64,000 nt of DNA from Shewanella sp. UCD-KL12. GTDB taxonomy: Bacteria > Pseudomonadota > Gammaproteobacteria > Enterobacterales > Shewanellaceae. This document shows, in pieces, positions 25,957 through 35,187 of the stretch. The stretch covers positions 54,923 to 118,922 of the forward strand of contig NZ_MPHJ01000015.1 of NCBI RefSeq assembly GCF_001957125.1, in the 5' to 3' direction. The translations under genes and the position numbers were made by a program. The notes beneath the pieces are model-generated. The model made no database searches, had not been told where the DNA came from, and was given only the letters and a program-made list of their open reading frames with translations. Position 1 is the first letter of the stretch. Each line of letters begins with the position of its first letter.

Positions 25957-26811
25957 CTATTTCTTATCCCTTTTAAGCACTTCACTCATATCTGGCACTA
26001 TCGTTACCGGATCGAGCCGCATTTGATACCAGTTCACTCGCCAGTCAAGGTGTGGACCTGTGACTCGCCCTGTAGCCCCCACTTCAGCTATAGGTTGGCC
26101 TTGTTTGATAGATTCCCCTACTTTCACATAGAGCTTGCTAAGATGTAGAAAGCTTGAGCTGACCCCATAGCCATGATCGAGAATGATAGTCCCACCTGAA
26201 TAGAACATATCCGGCACAGACAGACTGATCACCCCATCAGCAGGTGCAATAACGACAGTTCCCGTCTTAGCTGCCACATCGACACCATAATGCGGGTTAC
26301 CTGGCTTACCGTTATAGACACGCTGACTACCATACACCCCAGAGATACGCCCAGTCAGTGGCCAGATAAAGTCTTGATTGAAAGATTCTATCTCAGAGAA
26401 CTGACCGCGTGCAGCTTTGACTTGCTTGCTGTCTTTAGCTGAACGCGCGAGTGCTTCGGGGTCAGGCGTCATGATCTTTTTACTGATCCCATTAACACGA
26501 TCAATTTTATACTCTTTCGTTGCTATCGAAAGCGGCTTAATTTGAGTCAGTCCGTCAGGATAAATCAGCTTTAATTCTTGCTCTAATTCAGCGTCGCGGG
26601 CAAAACCAAAGGCAAACTGACCGTTTGGGGTTACTTGAATAGGAGCGCCATTTAAATATGCTTGAGTGCCTGGTTCAACCTGAGCACGGATCAAGGCGCC
26701 CTGCTCCATCTTGCCAGTCAGTTCAACTTGAGCTAATGTCTGAGCAGACAATCCAGAAGCTGAAATAAAGGAGACTAACAGCAAAGCTTTAAACCTGGTA
26801 AGAATCGTCAA
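25957..26811 (-). CDS. M23 family peptidoglycan metallopeptidase
   Basis: 284 residues with a signal peptide (cleavage near LSAQTLA). The C-terminal LytM/M23 domain has NPHYGVDVAA (zinc His and Asp), HGYGVSSSFLHLSKL and TGPHLDWRVNW, in which HLDW replaces the usual HLHF, with the first His kept. The N-terminal part carries a short beta-rich domain. It would hydrolyse peptidoglycan cross-bridges or activate amidases in the periplasm. The start codon is TTG, supported by AAGGAG exactly six bases upstream. Monocistronic. Confidence 0.9.
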   Translation of the reverse strand: MTILTRFKALLLVSFISASGLSAQTLAQVELTGKMEQGALIRAQVEPGTQAYLNGAPIQVTPNGQFAFGFARDAELEQELKLIYPDGLTQIKPLSIATKEYKIDRVNGISKKIMTPDPEALARSAKDSKQVKAARGQFSEIESFNQDFIWPLTGRISGVYGSQRVYNGKPGNPHYGVDVAAKTGTVVIAPADGVISLSVPDMFYSGGTIILDHGYGVSSSFLHLSKLYVKVGESIKQGQPIAEVGATGRVTGPHLDWRVNWYQMRLDPVTIVPDMSEVLKRDKK

Positions 26812-26902
26812 ACAGAGCTCCTTGTTGGAAAGTTATTATGAGTTTACTGATAGATGCCGTAACGGATCAGTTAAACCCTAATCCGCACAAGATTGATTAT
26901 CG

Positions 26903-27784
26903 CTATACGTTAGGGCCCTTGACTGAAATAGCCCCTTTACCTACCCCTTCATAAGCAATAACTTTAAACGTTTTTTCAGGTGATTGAGCGACCAGAGTGT
27001 TAGCAACAAACTCGGCGAGTAGCTCAACCGTTGTATCGTGAGGGATCACCTCGCATGAGGACTTAGGCATAGCGAGTTGAAACTCACCTTGTGGTGCCTG
27101 ATAACAAAATCCATAATGGCTCTCATCATTGATACTCGCCTGTGGTGATAATGAAAGTTCACCGACTGGCACCACATCTTCTTGAGTGGCTAAATATATG
27201 TCCTTCCAGCGCTCAGCCCAATATTCGTCTAAATGTGGCGCAGCAATACCATTTTCAAAAATATTAATCGGGCTACGGTGCCCGTGAGCAATACGCTGAC
27301 AATTGCCATCATGTTTTCTAAGACCATGGGAATAATGGTAAAAAGGCGTATCGTGTAACTCATTTCTCAGTGTCAGAGCAATACCCTCAACATTTTCAGG
27401 CAACGCTTCTCTCAGCGCCTTTTGCAGAAACGTGTTAACACTCTCAAAATCGATAATTTCACTAGGGATCAGTGCAAAAGCTTGAGCTGGGCAAGCTAAG
27501 TGAATATCACCTTTTAAACTATTAAAATCCATCCAAACTTTATCGCCCTGCTGCTGCCAGCGAACTTCGCTGTACGCAGTAGGAATAAGTAAACGATGAT
27601 CGGCCACATTATCAATGGTGTCTTTGATCGTGCGTTTTACTTTTGAAAAGTCCAACACCATGTTTTGTTCATCTAAGCCGCCATCAAGCAAAACATCCAC
27701 AATCCAACTTTCGCCTACCATGCCGCGAATTGGACACAAATAAGAAAAATCGATAACGGTTAAATCTCTAACAAAAAGTTGCAT
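26903..27784 (-). CDS. 6-pyruvoyl-tetrahydropterin synthase family protein
   Basis: 293 residues, twice the length of ordinary QueD/PTPS. Two halves each resemble the family: an N-terminal part with GMVGESWIVDVLLDG and DFSKVKRTIKDTIDNVADHRLLIP, and a central HGHRSPINIFENG zinc-binding motif, followed by a C-terminal second half ending FVANTLVAQSP. PTPS-fold enzymes act on dihydroneopterin triphosphate for queuosine or biopterin. This long form occurs in Shewanella and relatives; its substrate is not established. Monocistronic, start at the ATG 27784. Confidence 0.82.
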   Translation of the reverse strand: MQLFVRDLTVIDFSYLCPIRGMVGESWIVDVLLDGGLDEQNMVLDFSKVKRTIKDTIDNVADHRLLIPTAYSEVRWQQQGDKVWMDFNSLKGDIHLACPAQAFALIPSEIIDFESVNTFLQKALREALPENVEGIALTLRNELHDTPFYHYSHGLRKHDGNCQRIAHGHRSPINIFENGIAAPHLDEYWAERWKDIYLATQEDVVPVGELSLSPQASINDESHYGFCYQAPQGEFQLAMPKSSCEVIPHDTTVELLAEFVANTLVAQSPEKTFKVIAYEGVGKGAISVKGPNV

Positions 27785-28004
27785 TTACGCTCCTAGGTAG
27801 AAAAACAGTCCACCTTTTTTTACGCCCATTCGGCAGGGGCCGAAAGACAAAATTGTTCAAAAATGATTTCAAATCACCTTATCAGTTCTGGCAAGTTTAC
27901 ATGCGAACACTGTTTTTTTCGACCCGTTTATTCCCTCTGAAGGTAAAGTTGAAAAGTACGCTTAATTTGCCATCAATATAAGTATCAAGAACAGATAAAG
28001 TAAA

Positions 28005-28023
28005 AAGGCGCCATAGGCGCCTT
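28005..28023 (-). terminator. Terminator of yejK
   Basis: On the minus strand AAGGCGCC pairs with GGCGCCTT around a three-base loop, followed by TTTA. It is 34 bp after the yejK stop. Confidence 0.85.
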
Positions 28024-28056
28024 AACTCTCTTGCAAACCGTGATTTAAAACAGCTG

Positions 28057-29088
28057 CTATTGCCCGCCTTTCAAGCGACGGTCAAGTTGGTCTTTTAAGT
28101 TTGCGGGGACACCTTTGATCATTATGGTATCTGAAATAGGGTCATACATGACTCTTTCGCCAAGATGCGCACCATCGAAACTCAGGGTCACACCGCCACC
28201 AGTGCCGGAAAACTTTTTCAGCTGACGCAATGTTGGTTTATCGCCAGGAAACTCATCTTCTAACTCATATTCACCACTCTGAGCAAAGTCATAAAATGAA
28301 TCCATGCCACTATCGGCCAGTTCATCGGCTAAATTTTTTATCTCTATATCTGCACCTACATCGCAACGTTCAGTACAGTAATCGAATACTTTCTCGCGGC
28401 ACTGCTGACGCTCATCCTTTGTCAGCTCACTGCTAGACACAAAATCCTCAACAGCATTCATCAACTGTTTATTTTGTGCTTTGGTATTCACGCCTTCGAC
28501 ACAACCCATAAAGTCGAGGAAGAAATCAGCGACTTTACGGCCTGCACGTCCACGAATAAAGGAGATATATTTTCGTGAATCTTCATCTGCTTGCCATTCA
28601 GTAAGATCAATACGCGCCGCAAGTTGAACATCTTTAAGGTCTAGATGGGTATTTTGCGAGAGCTCCATATCATCAAGTACTGTCATTGACGACTTTGCAT
28701 TGAGCAAAGAGACATATAAATAATCACTGGTCATATGGGTATAACAGGAAAGCAGTAAATATCCTCCCTGACTAAAATCATATTTAGCCAGCTCCTCTTG
28801 CAGTAATTTCCCTGCTATACCTGAAAATTCAACAAAGCCAAGCTCACCATTTCTATACTCAGTCAACGCCTGCATAAACTTAGGGTTGGCCTCACCATCT
28901 TCACCATGAGTACCAAAATGACCAAAGCCTTTACCCGCCTTCGTCGTGTAAGTCTGATGCAGCTCATCGAGCATAGCTTCAACGGCTTCACCATTTAACA
29001 GAGGTTGGGGACGTAGACGACAGCTCAACTGTCCTTCAGTGTCTTGAGAAATTGAGTGGATGATTGCTTGTTCGACGTTAATACTCAT
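28057..29088 (-). CDS. yejK: Nucleoid-associated protein YejK
   Basis: 343 residues, standard length. Landmarks are the N-terminal INVEQAIIHSISQD, the middle YLLLSCYTHMTSDYLYVSLLN and DLKDVQLAARIDLTEWQ, and FIRGRAGRKVADFFLDFMGC. In E. coli the homologue (NdpA) is a nucleoid-associated protein of unclear function. The divergent neighbours yejL and yejM reproduce the E. coli gene order, which makes the assignment firm. The start at 29088 gives the conserved N terminus. Confidence 0.95.
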   Translation of the reverse strand: MSINVEQAIIHSISQDTEGQLSCRLRPQPLLNGEAVEAMLDELHQTYTTKAGKGFGHFGTHGEDGEANPKFMQALTEYRNGELGFVEFSGIAGKLLQEELAKYDFSQGGYLLLSCYTHMTSDYLYVSLLNAKSSMTVLDDMELSQNTHLDLKDVQLAARIDLTEWQADEDSRKYISFIRGRAGRKVADFFLDFMGCVEGVNTKAQNKQLMNAVEDFVSSSELTKDERQQCREKVFDYCTERCDVGADIEIKNLADELADSGMDSFYDFAQSGEYELEDEFPGDKPTLRQLKKFSGTGGGVTLSFDGAHLGERVMYDPISDTIMIKGVPANLKDQLDRRLKGGQ

Positions 29089-29128
29089 AAGCCTCGATAA
29101 AGATAATGTGGTTTAAAGTAATGGCGGT

Positions 29129-29149
29129 GTCACCTTTGAATAAGGTGAC
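29129..29149 (-). other. Hairpin in the yejK leader
   Basis: GTCACCTT (29129-29136) pairs with AAGGTGAC (29142-29149). It lies 41 bp upstream of the yejK start within the 327-bp yejK/yejL gap, the rest of which shows nothing I can name. Confidence 0.4.
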
Positions 29150-29415
29150 CAGGCCCGCTCATAATTAGAGCAGAACCTAACCTTAAAATTGCCACCTATA
29201 TTGCCCGATTTGCAATAACGCTTCAACAATAAGATAGCAAAGTTAAATCCCAGAACTATTTATCCATAAGCACACGAAAAAATCGGTTACTTTCTGTGAT
29301 TCATGCATAAAATTACTGCTCAATTCGCCCATTGTCTTCCATTGATATCGTGCTAGGTGTGAATTTCGGTTATCATAGGCGCCAAATATCTAATGAACAG
29401 AAACACTTTTTAAAT

Positions 29416-29631
29416 ATGGCTATACAATCTAAATATTCAAACACACAAGTTGAATCTATTATCGCAGAAATCAGTGCTGTGCTAGATAAGCATCAAGCAC
29501 CTACAGATCTTAGATTGATGGTACTAGGTAACTGTGTGACTGACCTGCTTGCACGTAAGGTTCCTCAAGAGGCTAGAGCACAAGTTGCAGAGCAGTTTTC
29601 TAAAGCCTTAGCGCAATCAGTAAAAGGTTAA
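29416..29631 (+). CDS. yejL: DUF1414 protein YejL
   Basis: 71 residues, matching the short helical DUF1414 family: SKYSNTQVESIIAEISAVLDKHQAPTDLRLMVLGNCVTDLLARKV. The frame stays open upstream to 29332, but only ATG 29416 gives the family N terminus (M-x-Q-S-K-Y-S). Function unknown. Divergent from yejK and 101 bp before yejM, as in E. coli. Confidence 0.93.
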   Translation: MAIQSKYSNTQVESIIAEISAVLDKHQAPTDLRLMVLGNCVTDLLARKVPQEARAQVAEQFSKALAQSVKG

Positions 29632-29732
29632 TACCTGCTTTACTGATTGAAAAATTAGCAAACATAGTTTAAAAACATTTAAGATACTTTAGTGTTTAAT
29701 AAACAAACATCTAAAACGGTAAGCGGAGCCAC

Positions 29733-31514
29733 ATGGTCGAGCGTAAAAAAGAGATGGGGCGTGATCGCGTATCACGCCTAGTAAGTTGGGGGCACTGGTT
29801 TGCCTTCTTCAACGGCTTTCTTGCTATGATCGTAGGCTTGCGCTATCTCGATAGCGTTGGCTACCCCGAAACTCTGATTGGCTGGGGTTACCTTGCCATA
29901 AGCACCATCGGCCATTTCAGCTTTTTAGCATTTATTGTTTACCTAGTTTTAGTGTTTCCAGTCACTCTGCTGTTGCCTTATTCTAAAATTCTCCGTGGTT
30001 TTGCAGCCGTTGTGGCCACTTTAAGCCTGTGTATCTTACTGTATGACACCATCATTTATGATGATTACGGCTTACACCTCAGCCCCTTTGTTTTTGACTT
30101 GGCTTGGGCCGATCTAAACGCCCTCTTACGTGGCACATCTTATATTGTCACCCCTATTGGCATTCTTATTTTAGAGCTAACCGCAGCAAACTTTCTTTGG
30201 AAGCGAATAGAGAAAATACATAAGGTTCATTGTGGTAATAAGGTTGTCGCCTTTGTGGGGCTTTGCTTTATCAGTAGTCATATCATTCATGTTTGGGCCG
30301 ATGCTACTGACGTAAGAGAGATAACCCGTTTCGATGATGCCTACCCCTTGTCGTACCCTGCCACGGCTAGATCTTTTATGGAAAGCCATGGCATTGACAG
30401 TACACAGCAACCAAAGAGTTCTCTCAAAAGTAGTTTGAACTATCCAGTAAAACCGCTGCAATGTACCGCCAACGTTGAGGCACAAACAAATATACTATTA
30501 CTGACTGTAGACAGCTTAAGAGCGGATATGCTGGATAATAAAACCATGCCTTTCCTTAGTCAGTACAGTGACAATAACCAAGCATTTCATCACCACATAA
30601 GCGGTGGCAACCAGTTTAATAGCGGAATGTTTTCTATCTTATATGGTCTTCAAGGTAGCTACATTAATGCAAGAGGCCTATCTGAAAAGTCTCCATTACT
30701 GACACAAACATTAAAACAGCAAGGCTATCAATTGGGGTTATTTGCTGCCGCAGAACTCTCCCAAATGCCCCATGCAAGTTTTAATGATTTTGAGCAAATC
30801 TTATCTGCTCCCAACGACAGTGGTGCACAGCAAGACATTCAATCAGTAGTACACTTTCAAGAGTGGCAATCAAAGCAACAAACACCTTGGTTTGGCTTGA
30901 TTAACCTTAAAGCCCCTGACAGTTACGATACCCCTATCGGTTTCTTAGGGATTGAGACGGTTAAAGCAAAAGAGAAATTAAAACCCGCTCAACGGGTACT
31001 GTTTAATCAGTATCGTCAGTCGCTGAATTTTATTGATCAAGAGATTGAGAAAATTGTGACTTCATTGCCTGAAGACACAATAGTGATCATTACTGGTGTT
31101 AGCGGCAAACTCTTTACCAGTAACCCTAACGAAGCGCGTAGTAACTTGTCACCTGCCAATGTACATGTTCCCTTAGTGATTCATTGGCCGCAAGCTCAAG
31201 CCAAAGATATCAATTACCGTACTAGTCATTACGGCATTGCCCCAACCCTAATGACACAAGTACTTGGCTGTACGAATGTAACTTCAGATTATAGTGCAGG
31301 ACGTAGCTTACAACAGCCAGATGAAGAGTCCTGGATCTATGTCGGTGATAATAGAACCTTTGGCATCTACCAAAAGTCAGAGATAACCGTTATCGACAGA
31401 CATGGTAAATATCGAATTTATGATAACGATTATAAACAGCGCCTTCGCAAGAAAATGAGTGCACCAGAACTGATTGAGGTCATGCGTGAAGGTCGCCGGA
31501 TGTATAACCATTAA
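29733..31514 (+). CDS. yejM: YejM/PbgA (LapC) inner-membrane sulfatase-like protein
   Basis: 593 residues: five membrane segments in the first 190 residues (start RLVSWGHWFAFFNGFLAMIVGLRYL), then a periplasmic domain with an alkaline-phosphatase/sulfatase fold (ILLLTVDSLRADMLDN, FNSGMFSILYGL, HVPLVIHWP). In enterics YejM (PbgA/LapC) senses excess lipopolysaccharide and, through LapB, controls LpxC stability; it lacks hydrolase activity. Here the Thr/Ser-Asp of the nucleophile region is ...TVDSLRAD, typical of the family. ATG 29733 is preceded by GCGGAGCC. The terminator follows at 31541. Confidence 0.94.
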   Translation: MVERKKEMGRDRVSRLVSWGHWFAFFNGFLAMIVGLRYLDSVGYPETLIGWGYLAISTIGHFSFLAFIVYLVLVFPVTLLLPYSKILRGFAAVVATLSLCILLYDTIIYDDYGLHLSPFVFDLAWADLNALLRGTSYIVTPIGILILELTAANFLWKRIEKIHKVHCGNKVVAFVGLCFISSHIIHVWADATDVREITRFDDAYPLSYPATARSFMESHGIDSTQQPKSSLKSSLNYPVKPLQCTANVEAQTNILLLTVDSLRADMLDNKTMPFLSQYSDNNQAFHHHISGGNQFNSGMFSILYGLQGSYINARGLSEKSPLLTQTLKQQGYQLGLFAAAELSQMPHASFNDFEQILSAPNDSGAQQDIQSVVHFQEWQSKQQTPWFGLINLKAPDSYDTPIGFLGIETVKAKEKLKPAQRVLFNQYRQSLNFIDQEIEKIVTSLPEDTIVIITGVSGKLFTSNPNEARSNLSPANVHVPLVIHWPQAQAKDINYRTSHYGIAPTLMTQVLGCTNVTSDYSAGRSLQQPDEESWIYVGDNRTFGIYQKSEITVIDRHGKYRIYDNDYKQRLRKKMSAPELIEVMREGRRMYNH

Positions 31515-31540
31515 CACCTGACGAATACGCCAACAAAATA

Positions 31541-31570
31541 AAAGGTAGCGCTTATGCTTTGGCTACCTTT
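31541..31570 (+). terminator. Terminator of yejM
   Basis: AAAGGTAGC (31541-31549) pairs with GCTACCTTT (31562-31570), then TTGC. It is 27 bp after the stop codon. Confidence 0.8.
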
Positions 31571-31728
31571 TGCATACCCATCACTTTAAAAGCTTACAAA
31601 CTAAGCAATTAGCGCATTCATATTGACTATTGTCTTGCAGAACCTTAAGTGAATTGATAAAGTTCTGCCTCACCTAGAGAGCCCCCAAGTAACTGTCTAG
31701 GTATCTTAGTTCTTACTAAGAAGCATCT

Positions 31729-31805
31729 CGGGATATGGCCTAGTCCGGTAAGGCGCTTGTCTGGGGGACAAGAGATCGCAGGTTCAAATCCTGCTATCCC
31801 GACCA
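31729..31805 (+). tRNA. tRNA-Pro (anticodon GGG)
   Basis: A complete 77-nt cloverleaf with encoded CCA. The acceptor stem pairs CGGGATA with TATCCCG; the anticodon stem is CTTGT/ACAAG with loop CTGGGGG, anticodon GGG, reading CCC and CCU proline codons. The T arm has GCAGG-TTCAAAT-CCTGC. It stands alone and is followed directly by a strong terminator. Confidence 0.96.
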
Positions 31806-31810
31806 CATTA

Positions 31811-31845
31811 AAAAAGCCAGACTTACTCAGTAAGTCTGGCTTTTT
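31811..31845 (+). terminator. Terminator of tRNA-Pro
   Basis: AAAAAGCCAGACTTACT pairs with AGTAAGTCTGGCTTTTT, a near-perfect 17-bp stem six bases after the tRNA end, with a T-run. Confidence 0.9.
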
Positions 31846-31904
31846 GCTTTCTAGCATCTTGCCCTTGCCCCACAATTTATACCTACTTATGAGCTAGCAA
31901 GATC

Positions 31905-31934
31905 AAAAAAGCCAGACAATTGATGCCTGGCTTT
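31905..31934 (-). terminator. Terminator of the triheme cytochrome gene
   Basis: On the minus strand AAAGCCAG pairs with CTGGCTTT and is followed by TTTTTT. It lies about 75 bp after the cytochrome stop codon. Confidence 0.8.
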
Positions 31935-32006
31935 CACTGGAGTGTAAAGTTAGCAGACCTCTATACAATAAACATGAGACCCAGGGAGAGAGCTGCTAAA
32001 TCATCT

Positions 32007-32231
32007 TTACTCGTGGCAATCAGCACACTCAGTGATCTTCATATCTGGTGTGTGCATTTCCATATCAAGCTCATGTGCACTGCCCATATCATGACAATCA
32101 TTACATGTAGCAATCGTCGCTTCTGATTCAGTATGCATAGTTACGTCGATCTTCTCGTGACAATCGGTGCAATCAACAGCCATTGCAGAACCTGCGAATG
32201 CGAGCGCGGCGAACATAGTTAAATATTTCAT
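32007..32231 (-). CDS. Small periplasmic triheme c-type cytochrome
   Basis: 74 residues: signal peptide cleaved near SAMA, then a mature chain of about 56 residues with three CXXCH haem sites at 21-25, 43-47 and 69-73. Three further histidines (H33, H53, H60) sit between the haem sites, enough for bis-His coordination of all three. That is one haem per 19 residues, denser than the Shewanella tetrahaem CctA. It should be a periplasmic electron shuttle for anaerobic respiration or extracellular electron transfer; partners are unknown. Start 32231 has AGAGG at good spacing; an upstream in-frame ATG would spoil the signal peptide. Confidence 0.9.
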   Translation of the reverse strand: MKYLTMFAALAFAGSAMAVDCTDCHEKIDVTMHTESEATIATCNDCHDMGSAHELDMEMHTPDMKITECADCHE

Positions 32232-32342
32232 CTCTATACCTCTTGAACTTGGGATATTCCCCAAGCCTAATTTTTAAACGGCTTGCATAAGAGGCTAACA
32301 CCTCTTTGACTAACCACATTGCATCTTGTACCTCCAATTTTA

Positions 32343-32360
32343 TCGATTAGTATTAATCGA
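32343..32360. promoter_or_regulatory. Palindromic operator candidate upstream of the cytochrome gene
   Basis: TCGATTA (32343-32349) and TAATCGA (32354-32360) form a perfect dyad around four bases, about 112 bp before the cytochrome start. It resembles a dimeric regulator site but not the classical FNR or CRP consensus. Confidence 0.35.
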
Positions 32361-32806
32361 ATCTTAATTTGGGTGACTATTCTGAATACTTGCTTAACGG
32401 ATCATCTTTTAGAATTCGAAATTGTGACTTAGGTCAGAAGCATAGCGATATTCAACACAATAACGTTATCAAAGCAGATTGTATTATGTTTACTTTTCAA
32501 ACAGAAACCTCTAAGCTGATTTCGCTAAATAGTCTTTTGATAAAATCAGTATTCCCTCTCAAGGAGCATTTGCCTCAATGAACAACTAACACCTGTTTTC
32601 CAATGTTATCTCTTTATCTGGAACCCAGGGTTAGACGGCGATGCTCTATCTGCTCAATGCAATATTTTTATGCTTTACGCACTCACTTTATGCACGTTGA
32701 ATATATGTCTGATTTATAGTTTAAAACTATGAACTGCAAATATATTGCTAATGGCAGAAAATGATAAAAGCTCGCCTCCCCTGCTTCCACCATTAATGGA
32801 GGCACT
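32361..32806. other. Intergenic region before the ABC-F gene
   Basis: About 450 bp, AT-rich. A 70-codon frame at 32369-32581 has no ribosome-binding site or family resemblance and is rejected. The region must hold the promoter of the ABC-F gene, but I cannot place it with confidence. GGAGG at 32799-32803 is the ABC-F ribosome-binding site. Confidence 0.4.
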
Positions 32807-34429
32807 ATGCCCATACTGAATGCTCAAAAAATTACTTTTACATTACCCACGGGAGAATCATTGTTTAGTGACATCTCCTTATCTATTGATTGCAAATTTT
32901 CGGCAATCATAGGCCGAAATGGCGTTGGGAAATCAGTACTTGCATCGATACTGGCTGGCAAGTTACGGCCCGAATCAGGACAAGTTTCTCAACCCTTTGA
33001 GCACCTAGGCTACTTTAGCCAACAATCTCAAGACATAGATACAGAGCAAAGCATTGCCCAGTTTATGGGGGTGGCGACAACACTTGAAGCTATCACCAGA
33101 ATCGAGTCAGGCCAGTATTCCACAGAGGACTTAACGCTAATAGGTGATAATTGGCAAGCAGGTGAGCACTTAATCAGAGCATTAGGTGAAATAGCCATCA
33201 CATCTACATTAGAAACTCGTTATTCACAACTTAGCGGTGGAGAGCAAGCTAAACTTCGCCTGCTAAAACTATTTAACTCAAAACCTGAGTTTCTCATTTT
33301 AGATGAACCCTCGAATCATATGGATGCTATTAGCCGGCAATGGCTTTTATCACAGATTAAGAAGTGCAGAGCGAAGGTGCTGCTTATTAGCCACGATAGG
33401 ACGCTCCTCCATCATGTGGATATTATCTTTGAGCTAACCAGTTTGGGTTTAACTCAGTATTTGGGTAATTACCATCACTTCCAAACATGCCAACAAACCC
33501 ATTTAGCAGCCCTTGAACGTAAACTTACAGATGCTCATTCTAGGCAGAAGCAGCTAACTCGCCTCAAACAACTCAACCTTGAAAAAGCACAGCAAAGGGC
33601 TTCAAGTGGAAAGCGTCTGAGAAAATCGACAAGCCAAGCAAAAGTTCTCCTCAACACCATGAGGGATAAGGCTGAGAAATCAGCATCATCCCGTAAAATA
33701 CAGAGTGGACACTTGCTCGCACAGAACCGTGACACTTTGAATCAGTTATCACTCCAAAAAGAGTCAGTGAAACCGCAAAAGCTCTATTTTCAAGAAGCGG
33801 AAAAGGGCATACAACAAAAGCGATCGTGTCTGCTTAGCATTCAGGCGCTAAAGCTCCCCTATACTAATAATCCCCCTTTAAACTTTCAGCTGTTAAGTGG
33901 AGATAAACTTTGGCTTTCAGGTCATAACGGCTGCGGTAAATCCACATTGATGAAAGTTATTCTAGGCAATCAGTCGTCTAAAAGTGGTCAAGTCTATCGT
34001 GGTGCGCCGCTATTTTATTTAGATCAACACTTTGACCTTATCAAGCCAGAGCTCTCACTACTCGAGCACCTCTGTCATTATTGTTTAAATCAGCCAATAA
34101 CACAGAGTCACACTTTATTAGCAGGCATTGGCTTTCGTGGTCAAAGTGTACATAAAAAAGCGAGCAAACTCAGTGGCGGTGAGAAGATGAAACTCTGCAT
34201 GCTTATTGTCTCCCACCAAACACCAGTCCCCCTACTCTTACTCGATGAACCCGACAACCACTTAGACATAGAGTCTAAGACTCAGCTGAGCGAAACGCTA
34301 AGCATGTATCAAGGCAGCTTTATATTGGTCAGCCATGATAGTCAGTTCATCAAAGGCTCAGTTGTGACTCATACCATCGAGTTAACAGGCAAAGAAAATG
34401 TAGAAGGATTAACCGAATCACAAAGATAA
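32807..34429 (+). CDS. ABC-F family ATPase
   Basis: 540 residues with two ABC cassettes and no membrane domain. Cassette 1: Walker A GRNGVGKS (36-43), signature LSGGEQAKLRL, Walker B LILDEPSNHMD. Cassette 2: Walker A GHNGCGKST, signature LSGGEKMKLCM, Walker B LLLDEPDNHLD, and switch His in VSHD. A charged linker (residues about 230-300) matches the P-site tRNA interaction motif region. ABC-F proteins act on the ribosome and can relieve translational stalling or protect from antibiotics; the exact subclass is undetermined. Monocistronic. Confidence 0.92.
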   Translation: MPILNAQKITFTLPTGESLFSDISLSIDCKFSAIIGRNGVGKSVLASILAGKLRPESGQVSQPFEHLGYFSQQSQDIDTEQSIAQFMGVATTLEAITRIESGQYSTEDLTLIGDNWQAGEHLIRALGEIAITSTLETRYSQLSGGEQAKLRLLKLFNSKPEFLILDEPSNHMDAISRQWLLSQIKKCRAKVLLISHDRTLLHHVDIIFELTSLGLTQYLGNYHHFQTCQQTHLAALERKLTDAHSRQKQLTRLKQLNLEKAQQRASSGKRLRKSTSQAKVLLNTMRDKAEKSASSRKIQSGHLLAQNRDTLNQLSLQKESVKPQKLYFQEAEKGIQQKRSCLLSIQALKLPYTNNPPLNFQLLSGDKLWLSGHNGCGKSTLMKVILGNQSSKSGQVYRGAPLFYLDQHFDLIKPELSLLEHLCHYCLNQPITQSHTLLAGIGFRGQSVHKKASKLSGGEKMKLCMLIVSHQTPVPLLLLDEPDNHLDIESKTQLSETLSMYQGSFILVSHDSQFIKGSVVTHTIELTGKENVEGLTESQR

Positions 34430-34458
34430 CTAAATCTAGTGACTGTTTTACCCTTGCA

Positions 34459-34470
34459 AGATTGGTATCC
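34459..34470. repeat. ATACCAATC-type repeat end
   Basis: A short GATTGGTAT end, the reverse complement of the ATACCAATC terminus seen at 5819 and 50369. Only the end is present, so this may be a worn fragment. Confidence 0.25.
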
Positions 34471-34522
34471 CTTCATGCTTATGATATTTTACTGACCACA
34501 TTAACATTACGAGACTTTTATC

Positions 34523-35098
34523 ATGCCAAAGGCAAGTGATATCAAAAAAAATATCGCCATCGAATTTAATAATAATGTCTACATTATTAGGGATATTGAG
34601 CGTTCTGTTCCACAGGGACGTTCTGGTGGTAGCTTATACCGCATGCGTATGTACGATGTCGCTACAGGCTCTAAAGTAGACCACACTTTTAAAGCTGATG
34701 AGATGGTGAGCCTTGCTGACTTAAGCCATCACGATGTGACCTTCTCTTATATCGATGGTGATGAGTATGTCTTTATGGACGTCGCTGACTATACGCCTTA
34801 TCACTTTAACAAAGAGGCGATAGCGGAAGAGCTACTCTTTATCACAGAGGAAACTCAAGGTTTACATGTGCTCACCGTCGATGGTGCACCTGTGGCGATA
34901 GAGTTGCCATCTCATGTGGATTTAGTGATTGTTGAAACCGACCCGTCAATCAAAGGGGCGTCAGCAAGTGCGCGTACTAAGCCTGCTACTCTCTCAACAG
35001 GACTAACAGTTCAAGTCCCTGAGTATATTGCCAATGGTGAAAAGATTAAGATTAATACTGCTGAACAGAAGTTTATGAGCCGTTCTGACTCTAAATAA
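34523..35098 (+). CDS. yeiP: Elongation factor P-like protein YeiP
   Basis: 191 residues with the EF-P three-domain architecture. The N-terminal KOW-like domain has ...IERSVPQGRSGGSLYRMRMYDV, the OB fold has DVTFSYIDGDEYVFMDV, and the C-terminal domain has ASARTKPATLSTGLTVQVPEYIANGEKIKI. The EF-P tip lysine that is modified in bona fide EF-P is in a divergent loop here, as is normal for YeiP (EfpL). It aids the ribosome at polyproline or related stalling sequences. Terminator follows at 35128. Confidence 0.95.
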   Translation: MPKASDIKKNIAIEFNNNVYIIRDIERSVPQGRSGGSLYRMRMYDVATGSKVDHTFKADEMVSLADLSHHDVTFSYIDGDEYVFMDVADYTPYHFNKEAIAEELLFITEETQGLHVLTVDGAPVAIELPSHVDLVIVETDPSIKGASASARTKPATLSTGLTVQVPEYIANGEKIKINTAEQKFMSRSDSK

Positions 35099-35127
35099 TC
35101 TTTAGCTACCAAAGCTGTTATATCATA

Positions 35128-35157
35128 AAAAAAACCTCCGATTTAGGAGGTTTTTTT
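35128..35157 (+). terminator. Terminator of yeiP
   Basis: Poly-A then CCTCC (35135-35139) pairs with GGAGG (35146-35150) then poly-T. The stem extends into the A/T tracts on both sides, so it may act in both directions. Confidence 0.9.
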
Positions 35158-35187
35158 ATGATATTGGTCTAAATTTACCAGTGTGCG

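Noticed and set aside
31729..31805. tRNA-Pro as integration site of an island
   Set aside because: No duplicated tRNA 3' end or integrase is present in the window.
31645..31875. Open frame across tRNA-Pro
   Set aside because: It runs through the tRNA and its terminator on the opposite strand, so it cannot be a gene.
32369..32581. 70-codon open frame between the cytochrome and ABC-F genes
   Set aside because: No ribosome-binding site or recognisable product; likely chance frame in AT-rich spacer.
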